Of a stretch of 64,000 bases of DNA, positions 9,147 to 18,594 are shown piece after piece. This DNA comes from DASQYE01 sp035940775 (GTDB taxonomy: Bacteria > Acidobacteriota > Blastocatellia > Pyrinomonadales > Pyrinomonadaceae), in contig DASZEN010000007.1 in NCBI GenBank assembly GCA_035940775.1, positions 71,587 to 135,586 of the forward strand. Direction: 5' to 3'. The notes beneath the pieces are model-generated. The model did not search any database and was not told the DNA's origin. It was given only the letters and a program-made list of their open reading frames with translations. The number at the start of each line of letters is the position of its first letter. Position 1 is the stretch's first letter. The translations under genes and the position numbers were made by a program.

Positions 9147-11963
9147 TTACTCAGTTTCTCGGGGCTCGTCCCAATCGGCGACCAGCTCGAAGGCGCGTGT
9201 GAGGACGGGACGGGGACGCGCGCCGTCGGCCTGACCGATGTAGCCTTCGCGCTCCATCATGTCGAGGATCGCGGCGGCTCTCCCATAGCCGATTCTCAGC
9301 CGTCGCTGAAGCACGGAGGTCGAAGCGCGTTTCATCTCGACGCAGATACGCAGCGCATCTTCAAAAAGCTCGTCGCGCTCGCCGCTCGCGCCGTCCATCC
9401 CGAGCGCTTCCTCTTCCGACTGCGTGATGGTCTCGTCGTACTGCGGCTCGCCCTGCGCCTTGATGTGCGAGACGATGCGACCGATCTCGGCCTCGTCAAC
9501 GTAAGCGCCGTGAACGCGCACAAGCCTGGATGTGCCCGGCGGTAAAAAGAGCATATCGCCGCGACCCAGGAGTTGTTCCGCTCCGTTGGCGTCGATGATC
9601 GTGCGCGAATCGACTTTAGACGAGACGCGGAAGGAGATGCGCGAAGGGAAGTTCGCTTTAATCAGCCCTGTGATAACGTCTACGGAGGGGCGCTGCGTTG
9701 CGAGCACCAGATGAATGCCGACGGCGCGCGCCATCTGCGCGAGGCGCGTGATCGATTCTTCGACCTCATGGCCGGAGACCATCATCAGGTCTGCCAACTC
9801 GTCAATGATAATGACGATGTAGGGCAAAGGCTTATGCGGCTCGCCCGCCTCCGTATAATCCTTGACCATGTTGCGGCGCATCACTTCCATATTGAAGCCG
9901 TCTATATTACGAACGCCCCACCCGGCCAGCTCCTTGTAACGACGCTCCATCTCCGACACAGCCCACTTCAAAGAGATCGCCGCGCGCTTCGGGTCTGTGA
10001 TGATCGGCGTCGCCAGATGCGGAATGCCGTCGTAGAGGCCCAGTTCCAGGCGCTTCGGATCGACCAGTATGAACTTCACTTCGTCGGGACGCGCTTTATA
10101 AAGGATGGAGACGATGAGCGAGTTGACGCCGACGGATTTTCCGGCGCCGGTCGCGCCCGCTATCAGCAGGTGCGGCATCCTGGCCAGATCGGCGACGTAG
10201 TTAAGGCCGTCAATCGTCTTTCCAAGTGCGATGGTGAGCTTCGACGGGGACTCGCCGAACTGGCGCGATTCGAGCACTTCGCGCAGGTGAATCGTCTCGC
10301 GCTGTGGATTCGGCACTTCGATTCCGACGTGTGGCTTGCCCGGCATGCGGTCGATGCGTATCGACTCGGCCTTGAGCGCGAGACACAGATCGTCAACGAG
10401 ACCCGTGACGCGCGAATACTTCACGCCGGGGTCAGGCTTGAACTCGTAGGTGGTGACGACCGGCCCCGGACAGATGTGCTTTATCTGGCCCGTGACGTTG
10501 AACTCCTTGCACTTTTCCGCAAGTCGCGTGGCGAGTTGTAGCAGCTCTTCGTCGGCCTGCTCGCTATGGGGCGGAGGCGCATTCAGAAATTCCGCGTCCG
10601 GCATCTTGTAGTCGGTGATGGCCGGTGCAAGCGCGCTCGCAGCGGCGCGACGCTGGCGTTCGGGCGCGGCTGGCAGCGTCGCCGCTTCCTCCGAATCCAT
10701 CTCCGAACGCACGACCGATGCGGTTCTGACCATCTCCTCGACTTCAGCCGCTTCATCATTAGCGGTCGTGGCTGCCCTGCGCGCGGAAACAGCCGCGGCG
10801 GCCGCCGCACGCGCCTGCCTGCCCGGCGATAGCTGCTCGGTCGCGCGCTGCTGCGCCTGCATGGTTGACTGAGCGGGGGCGGCCGCCGCAGAAGCCCCGG
10901 CCACTTCCAACTCCGCCGCCATGCCTTGTCCGAGCGTTTGCGCGGATAGCGCGGCAGCAGCAGCAGGAGCAGCAGCAGTGGCACCGGCGGCGTTGGTCGA
11001 GCGCCTGATCGCAGACGCGGCTGAAATACCCTGTCCGGCGTCGTCTTCAACCACGAGAGCGTCCGTATCGCGCATGAACTCGGCGACGCGGTCGGCAGCC
11101 GTCCTGACGGTTTTTTCCGTCTCGATAAGGTAGGCCTCTTCACGCTCGGCGCGGGCCGCGCGGCGCGCCTCCGCCCGCTTGAGCGCCCGCTCCCGTCGCT
11201 CGGCCCGCCATGCCCCGAAGCGTTCGGGGATATTATGCAGGAGAGTAAAGCGATCGCCATGTATGGCGGCCACGATTCGTTCGTAGGCGCGCACGAAAGA
11301 GAAGTTGGTGGCGAGCAGCAGGCCCACGGCTGCAACTGCGACCAGTAGAATCGCAGCGCCGACCGGATTCAATCCGCTCACGGCGACCTGCATGATGAGC
11401 GCGCCCGCGAGACCTCCGGGCGGAACGCTCTGGTCGAACAGGGGGCGCGCGATGAAGAGCGCGAACAGAGCGGCGGCCGCCAGCACGAGCGTCAGGAGAC
11501 CGACGATGCGCGAGAGCGGCGCGTGAATGCGTCGCGTACGAAAGCGCCGCCACGCGGCGGCAAACAACAGGAGCGGCAAAAGCGGCGCGGCCAATCCGAC
11601 GAACTGGAACAGAGTGACGGCGACGTTGGCCCCGATTGCGCCTATCAGATTGCGCGTCTCCGTCTGTCCCGCAGAGTTCCAGGACGGGTCGTTCGGCCTG
11701 TACGAGAGCAGGCAGAGCGTCAAAAGCACGCCCAGGGCACAGAGCGCGATGGCTATGATCTCGTTGCGTCGCGTATTTCTGGGCGCTCCCGTAGTGGTTG
11801 CCTGCGTTGCCGCTTTCGCCCGCGCTTCGGTTTGCGTAGTTGCCATGCTTCCTCCGGCCTTCGTTCCTTTAGCTGGTCTCGACGCCTCTCTTGAGGCTCC
11901 GCAGCTCCAGCAGAACCTGAAGTCACCCTCGATCTGTTCACCGCATTTCGGACATTTCCACAT
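9147..11963 (-). CDS. ftsK: DNA translocase FtsK/SpoIIIE with N-terminal zinc ribbon
   Basis: 938 residues. From about residue 60 there are four membrane helices, then a long Ala/Glu/Arg-rich linker, then the RecA-like motor with Walker A GATGAGKSVGVNS and Walker B IIIDELADLM. A C-terminal winged-helix gamma domain follows (ALRICVEMKRASTSVLQRRL). It pumps chromosomal DNA at the division septum. Unusually, the frame opens with a four-cysteine ribbon, CPKCG and CWSCG. An internal ATG at 11846 (MATTQTEARAK) has a near-perfect ribosome site, GGAGGAAGC, so translation may start there, giving 899 residues without the ribbon. The upstream ATG at 11963 has only a distant GGAG. Confidence 0.9.
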   Translation of the reverse strand: MWKCPKCGEQIEGDFRFCWSCGASREASRPAKGTKAGGSMATTQTEARAKAATQATTTGAPRNTRRNEIIAIALCALGVLLTLCLLSYRPNDPSWNSAGQTETRNLIGAIGANVAVTLFQFVGLAAPLLPLLLFAAAWRRFRTRRIHAPLSRIVGLLTLVLAAAALFALFIARPLFDQSVPPGGLAGALIMQVAVSGLNPVGAAILLVAVAAVGLLLATNFSFVRAYERIVAAIHGDRFTLLHNIPERFGAWRAERRERALKRAEARRAARAEREEAYLIETEKTVRTAADRVAEFMRDTDALVVEDDAGQGISAASAIRRSTNAAGATAAAPAAAAALSAQTLGQGMAAELEVAGASAAAAPAQSTMQAQQRATEQLSPGRQARAAAAAAVSARRAATTANDEAAEVEEMVRTASVVRSEMDSEEAATLPAAPERQRRAAASALAPAITDYKMPDAEFLNAPPPHSEQADEELLQLATRLAEKCKEFNVTGQIKHICPGPVVTTYEFKPDPGVKYSRVTGLVDDLCLALKAESIRIDRMPGKPHVGIEVPNPQRETIHLREVLESRQFGESPSKLTIALGKTIDGLNYVADLARMPHLLIAGATGAGKSVGVNSLIVSILYKARPDEVKFILVDPKRLELGLYDGIPHLATPIITDPKRAAISLKWAVSEMERRYKELAGWGVRNIDGFNMEVMRRNMVKDYTEAGEPHKPLPYIVIIIDELADLMMVSGHEVEESITRLAQMARAVGIHLVLATQRPSVDVITGLIKANFPSRISFRVSSKVDSRTIIDANGAEQLLGRGDMLFLPPGTSRLVRVHGAYVDEAEIGRIVSHIKAQGEPQYDETITQSEEEALGMDGASGERDELFEDALRICVEMKRASTSVLQRRLRIGYGRAAAILDMMEREGYIGQADGARPRPVLTRAFELVADWDEPRETE

Positions 11964-12000
11964 AATCGCCGTCGCTTCGCTCCACAGAGAGCCGCGCTCC

Positions 12001-13114
12001 TCAGGCTGCGCGGCGCGAGAGCAGGTAAGCCTTAATGAAGTCGTCTATATCGCCGCCGAGCACCGCGTCCACGTCGCCGCGCTCAAGTTTGGTGCGAGCA
12101 TCCTTGACGAGACGGTAGGGCGCGAGTACGTAGTTACGGATCTGCGACCCGAATGATATGTCCTGCTTGTTCGCTTCGAGCTGAGCGGTCTCGGCCCGCC
12201 GTTTTTCAAGCTCAAGCTCGTAGAGCCGCGAGCGCAAGACCTGCATGGCGACGGCGCGGTTCTGATGCTGCGAGCGTTGGTTCTGGCACTGGACGACAAT
12301 GCCGGTCGGGATGTGCGTAATGCGCACGGCAGAGTCGGTCGTGTTGATGTGCTGGCCGCCTGCGCCCGTCGCGCGATAGGTGTCAACGCGCAAGTCCTTA
12401 TCGTTGACCTCGACCTCTATGTTCTCGTCTATCTCCGGATAGACGAAAAGCGATGCGAAAGAGGTATGACGCCGCGCCGCCTGGTCGAAGGGAGAGATGC
12501 GGACAAGGCGATGCACGCCCGCCTCAGCGGCCAGCAGCCCGTAGGCGTATTCGCCCTCAACTCTGAACGTGACGCTCTTGATGCCCGCCTCTTCGCCCGG
12601 CTGGTAATCCAGTATCTCTGCTTTGAAGCCGCGCTGCTCGGCCCACTTCAAGTACATGCGCAGGAGCATTTCGGCCCAGTCCTGCGACTCCGTGCCGCCC
12701 GCCCCCGGATGAATCGTACAGATGGCGTTGAGCTGATCGTTCTCGCCCGCGAGCAGCATCTCCGTCTCCGCCTGCCCCACTTCCTGTTCGAGCCGACCGA
12801 CGAGCGCGCGCAGCTCCTTCAACGACTCCGCGTCTTCTTCCTCGGCGAACTCGAAGAGCACGCCTGCGTCGGCGACGTGCGATTCAAACTGCTCGTGACG
12901 GGTGATGATGCGCTCCAAACGGCTGCGGCGCTCCATCAGCTTTTGCGCCGCCTCCTGATCGTTCCAGAAATCGGCGGCGGTGGCCTGCGTTTCGATTTTC
13001 TGTAGCTCGGCGCGCTTGGCCGCTACATCAAAGAAACCTCCCGAGCTGCTCGACGCGTCGGCGCAAGTCGTCATAGGTTGCGCGTAAATCTTCTATGGAT
13101 ACTGTTTCTATCAT
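12001..13114 (-). CDS. prfB: Peptide chain release factor 2, with programmed +1 frameshift
   Basis: The gene starts at the ATG at 13114 and reads 28 codons to an in-frame TGA at 13028-13030. The sequence there is GGGAGGTTTCTTTGATG, a Shine-Dalgarno-like GGGAGG followed by CTT-TGA, the classical RF2 autoregulatory slip site. After a +1 shift the frame continues as LDVAAKRAELQK through to 12001. The main domain carries the GGQ motif (TGAGGQHINTTDS), which hydrolyses peptidyl-tRNA, and the SPF tripeptide (VRISPFDQ), which reads UGA/UAA. Its ATG overlaps the TAA of lnt by one base (TAATG), indicating translational coupling. Confidence 0.95.
13028..13042 (-). promoter_or_regulatory. prfB programmed frameshift site
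   Basis: GGGAGG, a three-base spacer, CTT, then TGA. Low RF2 slows decoding of the TGA and lets the ribosome slip +1, so RF2 controls its own synthesis, as known for the family. Confidence 0.9.
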
Positions 13115-14841
13115 TATTGATCTTCCCCTGATGAAATCTCTTCGACACTCTGCGCCACGGCGGAATGTGCGCCACGTCTCTTTCCGAGCGAAGCGCCGAC
13201 CATTAACAGGCTGAGCGCGGCGCAGGCGTAGACGAACAGCTCGCCGTACCTCGTATAAAAAGTCTTACCCGTCGCGGCGCGCCCGACCGTCCATATTCTC
13301 ACGGCTGGCTCGAACCCACGGGTCATGTCCGCGACTTCGCCGCGCTCGTTGATACGCGCGGTGATGCCCGTGTTGGTGACGCGCAAAACCGGGCGACCGT
13401 TCTCGACGGCGCGAAAGACAGCGTTGGCCAGATGCTGTCGCATCACGGGCGTCGGGCCAAGATAACCGTCGTTCGAGATATTGATGAGCACGTCCGCTCC
13501 TTCGTCTGCGAACCTTCGCGCGATTGAAGGGAAGGCCGACTCGAAACATATAAAGACGCCCGCGCGCGCCTCGCCCAACGGCATTAACGGATACCGAGCG
13601 CCCGGCGTGAAATCTCCGACCATCACGGGGACGAGACTGACCCCCGGCAGCCAGCGGGGCAGCGGCACGTACTCGCCAAACGGCAGCAGGCGAATCTTAT
13701 CATACTGTGCGACGACGCGGCCCTCCTCATTTACCATGATGGCCGCGTTGTACGCGCCAGCGGCCGGGGCGGGCTCAAGCGAGTTGAAGAGCACAGCCGT
13801 GCGATTCTTCGCCGTGAAGGCGGCGACCGTTTCGCGAAACTCCGTATCCCTGGCGTACGTGAAGTTCATGGGCGATTCGGGCCAGACGACGACGCGCGCC
13901 GTCTCGCGTCTCGCCTGTGCGAGGGCGCGCTTGCGCCCCTCGTCAAACACCACGGTCGCGCCGTCATCCTCAACCGCCCCTTCTTCCCAGGAGCGCAGCG
14001 CCTCCTCGCTCATGCGCAGGTGACGCGTCATGAGGGCTTCCATCTCCGCCGTCGACTCGACCGGCTCCATGGGCACATCCGGCTGCAAGCCCACGACGAC
14101 GGTCTGCGGCGGGCGCGCGTCTTCGCGCAGGGTGGTCTGCGTATAGAGCGAAAGCGCTATGAGGGCTGAGACGAATAGCAGCGCGGCGGCGGCAACCGCC
14201 AGCGAGCGCGCGTTTCTCTGCAAGATCGCGTAGGCCACGCTCGCGTTTACCGTCAGGATTAAAAAACCTACGGCGTAGACGCCGCCCCAGCGCGCCGCCT
14301 GTATCAACGCCGGATGATAGCTTTGCGAGTAACCGACGGCATTCCAGAGCTGGCCCGTCACGCCGAGCCGCGCCCACTCCAGCGCCGTCCACACAAAAGG
14401 CGCGACGAGCAACGCGCCTCGGCCCCAGCGCACGACGGCGCGCGCCAGCACCAGCGCGAACGTCGCCGGAAATAGGCCCAGCACGAGCGCGCCCGGCACC
14501 AGCAGCAGATAGGCGAGCGGCGCCGGGATGCCGCCGTAACGTACCATCGCATAGGTCAGCCAGTAGCAGGAGCCTAAGAAAAAGACGGCGCCCATCATCA
14601 AGCCGTGGATGAAGGCCGGTACGCTCTGCGGTCTGCGTGCGATTGAGATGAGGAGGGGAACAAGCGCCACCCACGCGAGCGGCCACAGGTTAAAGTCAGG
14701 AAAAGAGATGATGAGCATCAGGGCTGAGAGCGCCGCCAATCCCACCTGGGAAAGCGTCGGGGCATGCACGCGCGCGCTTTCGAGCCAGCGTGCGTGCAAA
14801 CGCTCGCGGCCCGGCACCTCCACTGAGATCGCATCGCTCAT
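13114..14841 (-). CDS. lnt: Apolipoprotein N-acyltransferase
   Basis: 575 residues: an N-terminal membrane domain with about seven to eight hydrophobic helices, then a periplasmic nitrilase domain. The Glu-Lys-Cys triad is visible as VVWPESPMNF (Glu), YDKIRLLPFGEYVP (Lys) and VFICFESAFP (Cys). It adds the third acyl chain to lipoproteins in the inner membrane, a Gram-negative trait. This fits the many predicted lipoproteins nearby. Its stop codon overlaps the prfB start. A final hydrophobic segment lies near the C-terminus. Confidence 0.92.
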   Translation of the reverse strand: MSDAISVEVPGRERLHARWLESARVHAPTLSQVGLAALSALMLIISFPDFNLWPLAWVALVPLLISIARRPQSVPAFIHGLMMGAVFFLGSCYWLTYAMVRYGGIPAPLAYLLLVPGALVLGLFPATFALVLARAVVRWGRGALLVAPFVWTALEWARLGVTGQLWNAVGYSQSYHPALIQAARWGGVYAVGFLILTVNASVAYAILQRNARSLAVAAAALLFVSALIALSLYTQTTLREDARPPQTVVVGLQPDVPMEPVESTAEMEALMTRHLRMSEEALRSWEEGAVEDDGATVVFDEGRKRALAQARRETARVVVWPESPMNFTYARDTEFRETVAAFTAKNRTAVLFNSLEPAPAAGAYNAAIMVNEEGRVVAQYDKIRLLPFGEYVPLPRWLPGVSLVPVMVGDFTPGARYPLMPLGEARAGVFICFESAFPSIARRFADEGADVLINISNDGYLGPTPVMRQHLANAVFRAVENGRPVLRVTNTGITARINERGEVADMTRGFEPAVRIWTVGRAATGKTFYTRYGELFVYACAALSLLMVGASLGKRRGAHSAVAQSVEEISSGEDQ

Positions 14842-14859
14842 CAGCGAGAGTTTAACAAA

Positions 14860-15470
14860 GAAGATGCGCCGTCGTCATCGCCGTCTCCCTCTTTGTGTCT
14901 TCGGCGAGCGCGAACCCCCGCCGGGACTGATCGCGCGCGAGGCCCGCTCAAAAAGTTTCTTACGCTTTGAAGCAGACGGCCCCTCGGGATGACGGAAAAC
15001 GTCTAACGCAAAGTGGTAAAAGACAAAAAAAGTCACTCGGCGAGTGACAAATTTCGTCGCCTGACCGGGTTTCTGTCTGTGACTTGCGGCCGTGGATTGC
15101 GGGGCCAGATGCCCGCTCGGAAGGTGTGTGAAGCGGCGCGTCCCCTTTAAAAAGGGCCGTAAACGCGGGAGAACCCGGTCATTTCTGACCGGGTTCGCAT
15201 TTCGGGGGGATAAACTGAAGGATCGCTCGGCGGGCGGCTGGCGCAGCGGCAGGCGGCGCTCAGAGAAGTGATGGCGGCGGGGTCACGTTTCATCCGTGCT
15301 TGCCGACGATAGTCAGAGCACGTCGCGTGCCACGGAGATTATTTTTCTGGAAAGGGCGAACGATTAGATATAAAGGTCGGCCCGGAAAGGTGTGTAGCGA
15401 TATGAGGCCGAGCGTAGCGGGCTTGCGAGCGACGACACACTCTCTCTCTTAGATAGCGCGCGAGAGATTC
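14860..15470. other. Long intergenic region with strong hairpins
   Basis: About 600 bases without a gene. It contains GTCACTC-ggc-GAGTGAC at 15032-15048 and an 11-bp perfect stem, GAACCCGGTCA/TGACCGGGTTC, at 15171-15196. The element TGACCGGGTT also occurs once more at about 15063. There is no clear T-run after the large stem, so it may be an RNA element rather than a terminator. Confidence 0.4.
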
Positions 15471-15472
15471 GC

Positions 15473-16063
15473 CTAGCCGCCAGGGTCTTCGATCACGCGC
15501 ACGTTCTTTAAGCGCGGGCCGCCCCTCGCGCGCAGCCGTGTCGCCTCTGCCTCCGCCTCGTCGCGCGTGTAACGCCCTATCAGAACGGAGAAGGAAGATT
15601 CGGGGACGCTCGTCGCGCCCGCACGCGTACGCACATCCCTGTAGCCCGCGCGCTCCATAGATTCGACCAGAGACCTCGCGGCTTCGCTCGACTTGAGACC
15701 TTCAACCAAAAGAGCGAAGCGGCGTTTCTTATCGTCAGTCGGAGCGGGCACAGCAGCAGTAGTAGTAGCCGCAGGTTGTGCGCTCGCTGTCTGCTGAGGC
15801 GTGCCTCCTGTGTTTGAGGTCGGCGGTGTTTGAGGCGAAGCTGTCTGTGTGACGGAAGGGTGTTGCTGCTGTTGATGTTGTCGTCCCGGCTCGGCTGTCC
15901 AGCGGCCGACCATAATACCGATGGCGAAGAAGACTGCGGCGAGAAGAAGCGCGCTCAGGAGAATGACGGCGGGGCGACGCTCGTCGCGGCTGAACTCTTC
16001 AAAGGCCGAATGGCGGGCTTCGCGCTCTGCCTGAGTCTCGTATTTGTCCGTTTCGGTTGCCAT
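15473..16063 (-). CDS. SPOR-domain membrane protein
   Basis: 196 residues. A charged N-terminus precedes one membrane helix (VILLSALLLAAVFFAIGIMV), then a Gln/Pro/Thr-rich periplasmic linker with a QHQQQQH run, then a C-terminal SPOR domain (RFALLVEGLKSSEAARSLVE ... LIGRYTRDEAEAEATRLR). SPOR domains bind denuded peptidoglycan at division sites, so a cell-wall or division role is likely. It lies left of the nfeD-like gene on the same strand. Confidence 0.75.
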   Translation of the reverse strand: MATETDKYETQAEREARHSAFEEFSRDERRPAVILLSALLLAAVFFAIGIMVGRWTAEPGRQHQQQQHPSVTQTASPQTPPTSNTGGTPQQTASAQPAATTTAAVPAPTDDKKRRFALLVEGLKSSEAARSLVESMERAGYRDVRTRAGATSVPESSFSVLIGRYTRDEAEAEATRLRARGGPRLKNVRVIEDPGG

Positions 16064-16130
16064 ACGCGCCCGCGCTCGAAAAAGGCGAAGCCCTGAGTGA
16101 GCTTCGTCAGGACTGTTTTTGAAGGAAGGA

Positions 16131-16424
16131 CTACCGGCTCGGCTCGACTTCGAGCAGGTGTCCGCTGGCCCCCATCACACGCACGCGCGCCCCACGCTCA
16201 ACCGTGACGGACTGCTGCGGCGCGCGCGCGCGCCATAACTCGCCGCATACCAGCACAGAGCCCTCGGGCCTCAAGGCGGTTTCGACTACGGCCATCGCCC
16301 CAACGAGTTCGAGTCGGCCCGTGCCCGCCTTTTTATGTCTCGACAGCGCGGCGACCGCGCCCATAGCAACCAGGACGGTCAAACCGCCCGCAATCAGGCA
16401 CGCGAAACCGAGCGTCAAATTCAT
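16131..16424 (-). CDS. NfeD-like C-terminal domain membrane protein
   Basis: About 97 residues from the ATG at 16424 (a GTG three codons earlier is possible). One hydrophobic segment (LTLGFACLIAGGLTVLVAM) is followed by a small OB-fold NfeD domain (VGAMAVVETALRPEGSVLVC, GARVRVMGASGHLLEVEP). NfeD proteins usually work with stomatin-like partners in membrane quality control, but no partner gene is adjacent here. The ribosome site AAGGGTGGG is upstream. Confidence 0.65.
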   Translation of the reverse strand: MNLTLGFACLIAGGLTVLVAMGAVAALSRHKKAGTGRLELVGAMAVVETALRPEGSVLVCGELWRARAPQQSVTVERGARVRVMGASGHLLEVEPSR

Positions 16425-16509
16425 CCCACACACCCACCCTTAAAGGAGGTTCGGGCCGATCCCTTCCCGCGATCAAAGCCTTTAATGAGCCACATTCTAA
16501 CACAAGGTA

Positions 16510-16577
16510 AAAGTAGAAGGGCAGAAGATGAAAGTGCGTGCACGCGCTCGCACTTTCATCTTCTGCCCTTCTACTTT
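16510..16577. terminator. Very long perfect inverted repeat downstream of the TPR gene
   Basis: Two 29-base arms (16510-16538 and 16549-16577) are exact reverse complements around a 10-base loop. It begins just beyond the stop of the TPR gene at 16587. It could end transcription in either direction, though there is no long T-run. The length and perfection exceed an ordinary terminator. Confidence 0.6.
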
Positions 16578-16586
16578 CAGTCTGCT

Positions 16587-18365
16587 TTACCTGCCGCCCG
16601 TATCGACCTGACGTTGAAGCGCGATGGCGTCCTGATTGTTGGGATCAATCTGCATGGCGCTGCGCGCGTAGGTGAGGGCCATCGCCCTGTCACCACGCTC
16701 AAGGAAGATACGGCCCAGCAGGATATGCGCGTCGATCAGCTTCGCATCCCAGAAGATGGCGGTCTTGAGGGCGCTGATGGCGGCCTCCTGATCGCCGCGC
16801 CGCTGATTGATACGCCCGATCAGGAGATAGGCTTCGGCGCTCATGGGCTCGATCGTGAGGACGCGGCGCAGTTCCGGCAAAGCCTCATCGTCGCGTCCCG
16901 CCTGGTAAAGCTCGCGCGCTTTGGCGAGCAGATCCTGAGTATTATTGGTCTCCGTGGTCTCGTCCTTTTTCTCGCGGGCGACCTCGAAATAATCGCTGCG
17001 ATTGAAGGAATCGCGCAGGCGCAGCGAGACGCCGGGCGTAGTCTGCGACTTCTGCCACTCGGTCTGCCACTTGGCGTAGACCTGTAGGTAACGACGCGCC
17101 TGATCGTCGGCCGCGTTGGCGGGCTCGCTGCTCCCCATCCGCTCCAGCGATTTGGCGAAGAGAAAATAGGCCTGACCGTCCTTCGGATTATCCGCGATGA
17201 CGGGACGCAACTGCTCGGCGGCCTCCGCATACTTGCCGCTCAGGAAAAGCGCGTAGGCGTAGTTGAAGCGCACCATCATATCTTCGGGCGTGGATTCGGC
17301 GGCGCGCGACAGAAACTTCAAGCCCTGCTCGATCAGACGCGCTCGCTCCTCCGGTTTCTTCTCGTCGCGCGCGGCCTGTATGGAGATCGCGCCCGCATTG
17401 TTGTAAACGCCCGTCAGAGGCATCTCCGCCGATAAGGGCACGAGCACGGCGAGCGCGCCATTCAAATTGCTCAAACGCCAGTAGGCGAGCCCTGCGTAGA
17501 AGGCCGCTTCGGCATAGTGCGGGTCTTTCTTCTGCAACTTTGAAAAATACTCGGCGGCGTTTTTCCAGTCGCTGCGCTTTAGATAGAAGTGGCCCAGCTC
17601 GAACGAGGGCTGCGGGTAGGTCGCGCCCGCGTTGGCATCGGCGTAGAAGCGCAGAGCGTTCTTGAAGTAGTTCTCGCGCGTCGCGTCGCCGTCGGGCGTG
17701 AGCTTGCCCTTGACGTAAGCCTCGAAAGCCTTGGGCGGAACTTTCGTCGCCTGCTGCACAAATTGATTCTGCGAGAATGGAAGCGCCTTGTCTCGCTGGT
17801 ACAAAACCTGATAGGCGAGACGGCCCTGCATGGTCTGCAAGGTCGAGAGCGCGCCGCCGAAATCGTACTCGCGCGTCGCCCACCGCCCGTCCGGCATCAA
17901 CTCGCCCATCAAGCGCCCTTCGTTGACCTTGATGACGCGCGCGCTGCCCTGCAAAGCGGCGGGCGTATTGCCCTGCGGCGGAGTGATGCTATAGGTTCCG
18001 AGCACGATCATGGTGGCGCGCGCCTCACGCGCCAGTTTGATGGCGGTGGCGCGCGACGGCAGCACGTTCTGCGGCAGACGCACTCGCTGATAGGCAAGCT
18101 CGCGCTCGTCGCTCGAAACCACGACCAGATCGGGCATGACGCTCAACAGCTCCGAGAGCGAATCGGCGAAGCTCTCGCCGACCCAGTTGTACTCCTGATG
18201 ATTCGACGTATTCTCGAAAGGAAGAATGATGACGACATCGCTCGTCGGGTGGCCTTGCGCAAACGACACGGATGCGGGTGAAAGATATGGCAGGACAAAA
18301 AGCAGCGCCAGCAGCAGCAGTAGTAGTGGCGCCGCAGCCTGCAATGAAAATCGTCGTCTCAACAT
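16587..18365 (-). CDS. Secreted or membrane-anchored TPR-repeat protein
   Basis: 592 residues from the ATG at 18365 (MLRRRFSLQ), which has AAGGG upstream. The longer frame to 18491 lacks this and its extension is not signal-like. A hydrophobic signal is followed by a domain like those that assemble a named activity from environment strings (VVIILPFENTSNHQEYNWVG, a FlgO/CsgG-like start). About eight tetratricopeptide repeats follow, for example AEAYLLIGRINQRRGDQEAA near the C-terminus. TPR arrays mediate protein-protein contacts in the periplasm. The specific role is not clear. Confidence 0.7.
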   Translation of the reverse strand: MLRRRFSLQAAAPLLLLLLALLFVLPYLSPASVSFAQGHPTSDVVIILPFENTSNHQEYNWVGESFADSLSELLSVMPDLVVVSSDERELAYQRVRLPQNVLPSRATAIKLAREARATMIVLGTYSITPPQGNTPAALQGSARVIKVNEGRLMGELMPDGRWATREYDFGGALSTLQTMQGRLAYQVLYQRDKALPFSQNQFVQQATKVPPKAFEAYVKGKLTPDGDATRENYFKNALRFYADANAGATYPQPSFELGHFYLKRSDWKNAAEYFSKLQKKDPHYAEAAFYAGLAYWRLSNLNGALAVLVPLSAEMPLTGVYNNAGAISIQAARDEKKPEERARLIEQGLKFLSRAAESTPEDMMVRFNYAYALFLSGKYAEAAEQLRPVIADNPKDGQAYFLFAKSLERMGSSEPANAADDQARRYLQVYAKWQTEWQKSQTTPGVSLRLRDSFNRSDYFEVAREKKDETTETNNTQDLLAKARELYQAGRDDEALPELRRVLTIEPMSAEAYLLIGRINQRRGDQEAAISALKTAIFWDAKLIDAHILLGRIFLERGDRAMALTYARSAMQIDPNNQDAIALQRQVDTGGR

Positions 18366-18594
18366 GAATCCCAGACCCTTATAAGATAGTGCCAATTTTA
18401 GTCTGACTGCCCTTCGGCAAAACTTCTGGCCGCAAAACACGCGGCAGAGGCTTGTTTGTGATGCCACTATCATACCCCCGGTTGGACGCAAAAGGCATCC
18501 GCCGAACGCATGGTTGGCGCGAATCCTTTTACGCAGAACCGAACTGCGTTTGAAGACTGAATCAAGGCCACGCCTCGGCCGCCGCCCTGAAAAA

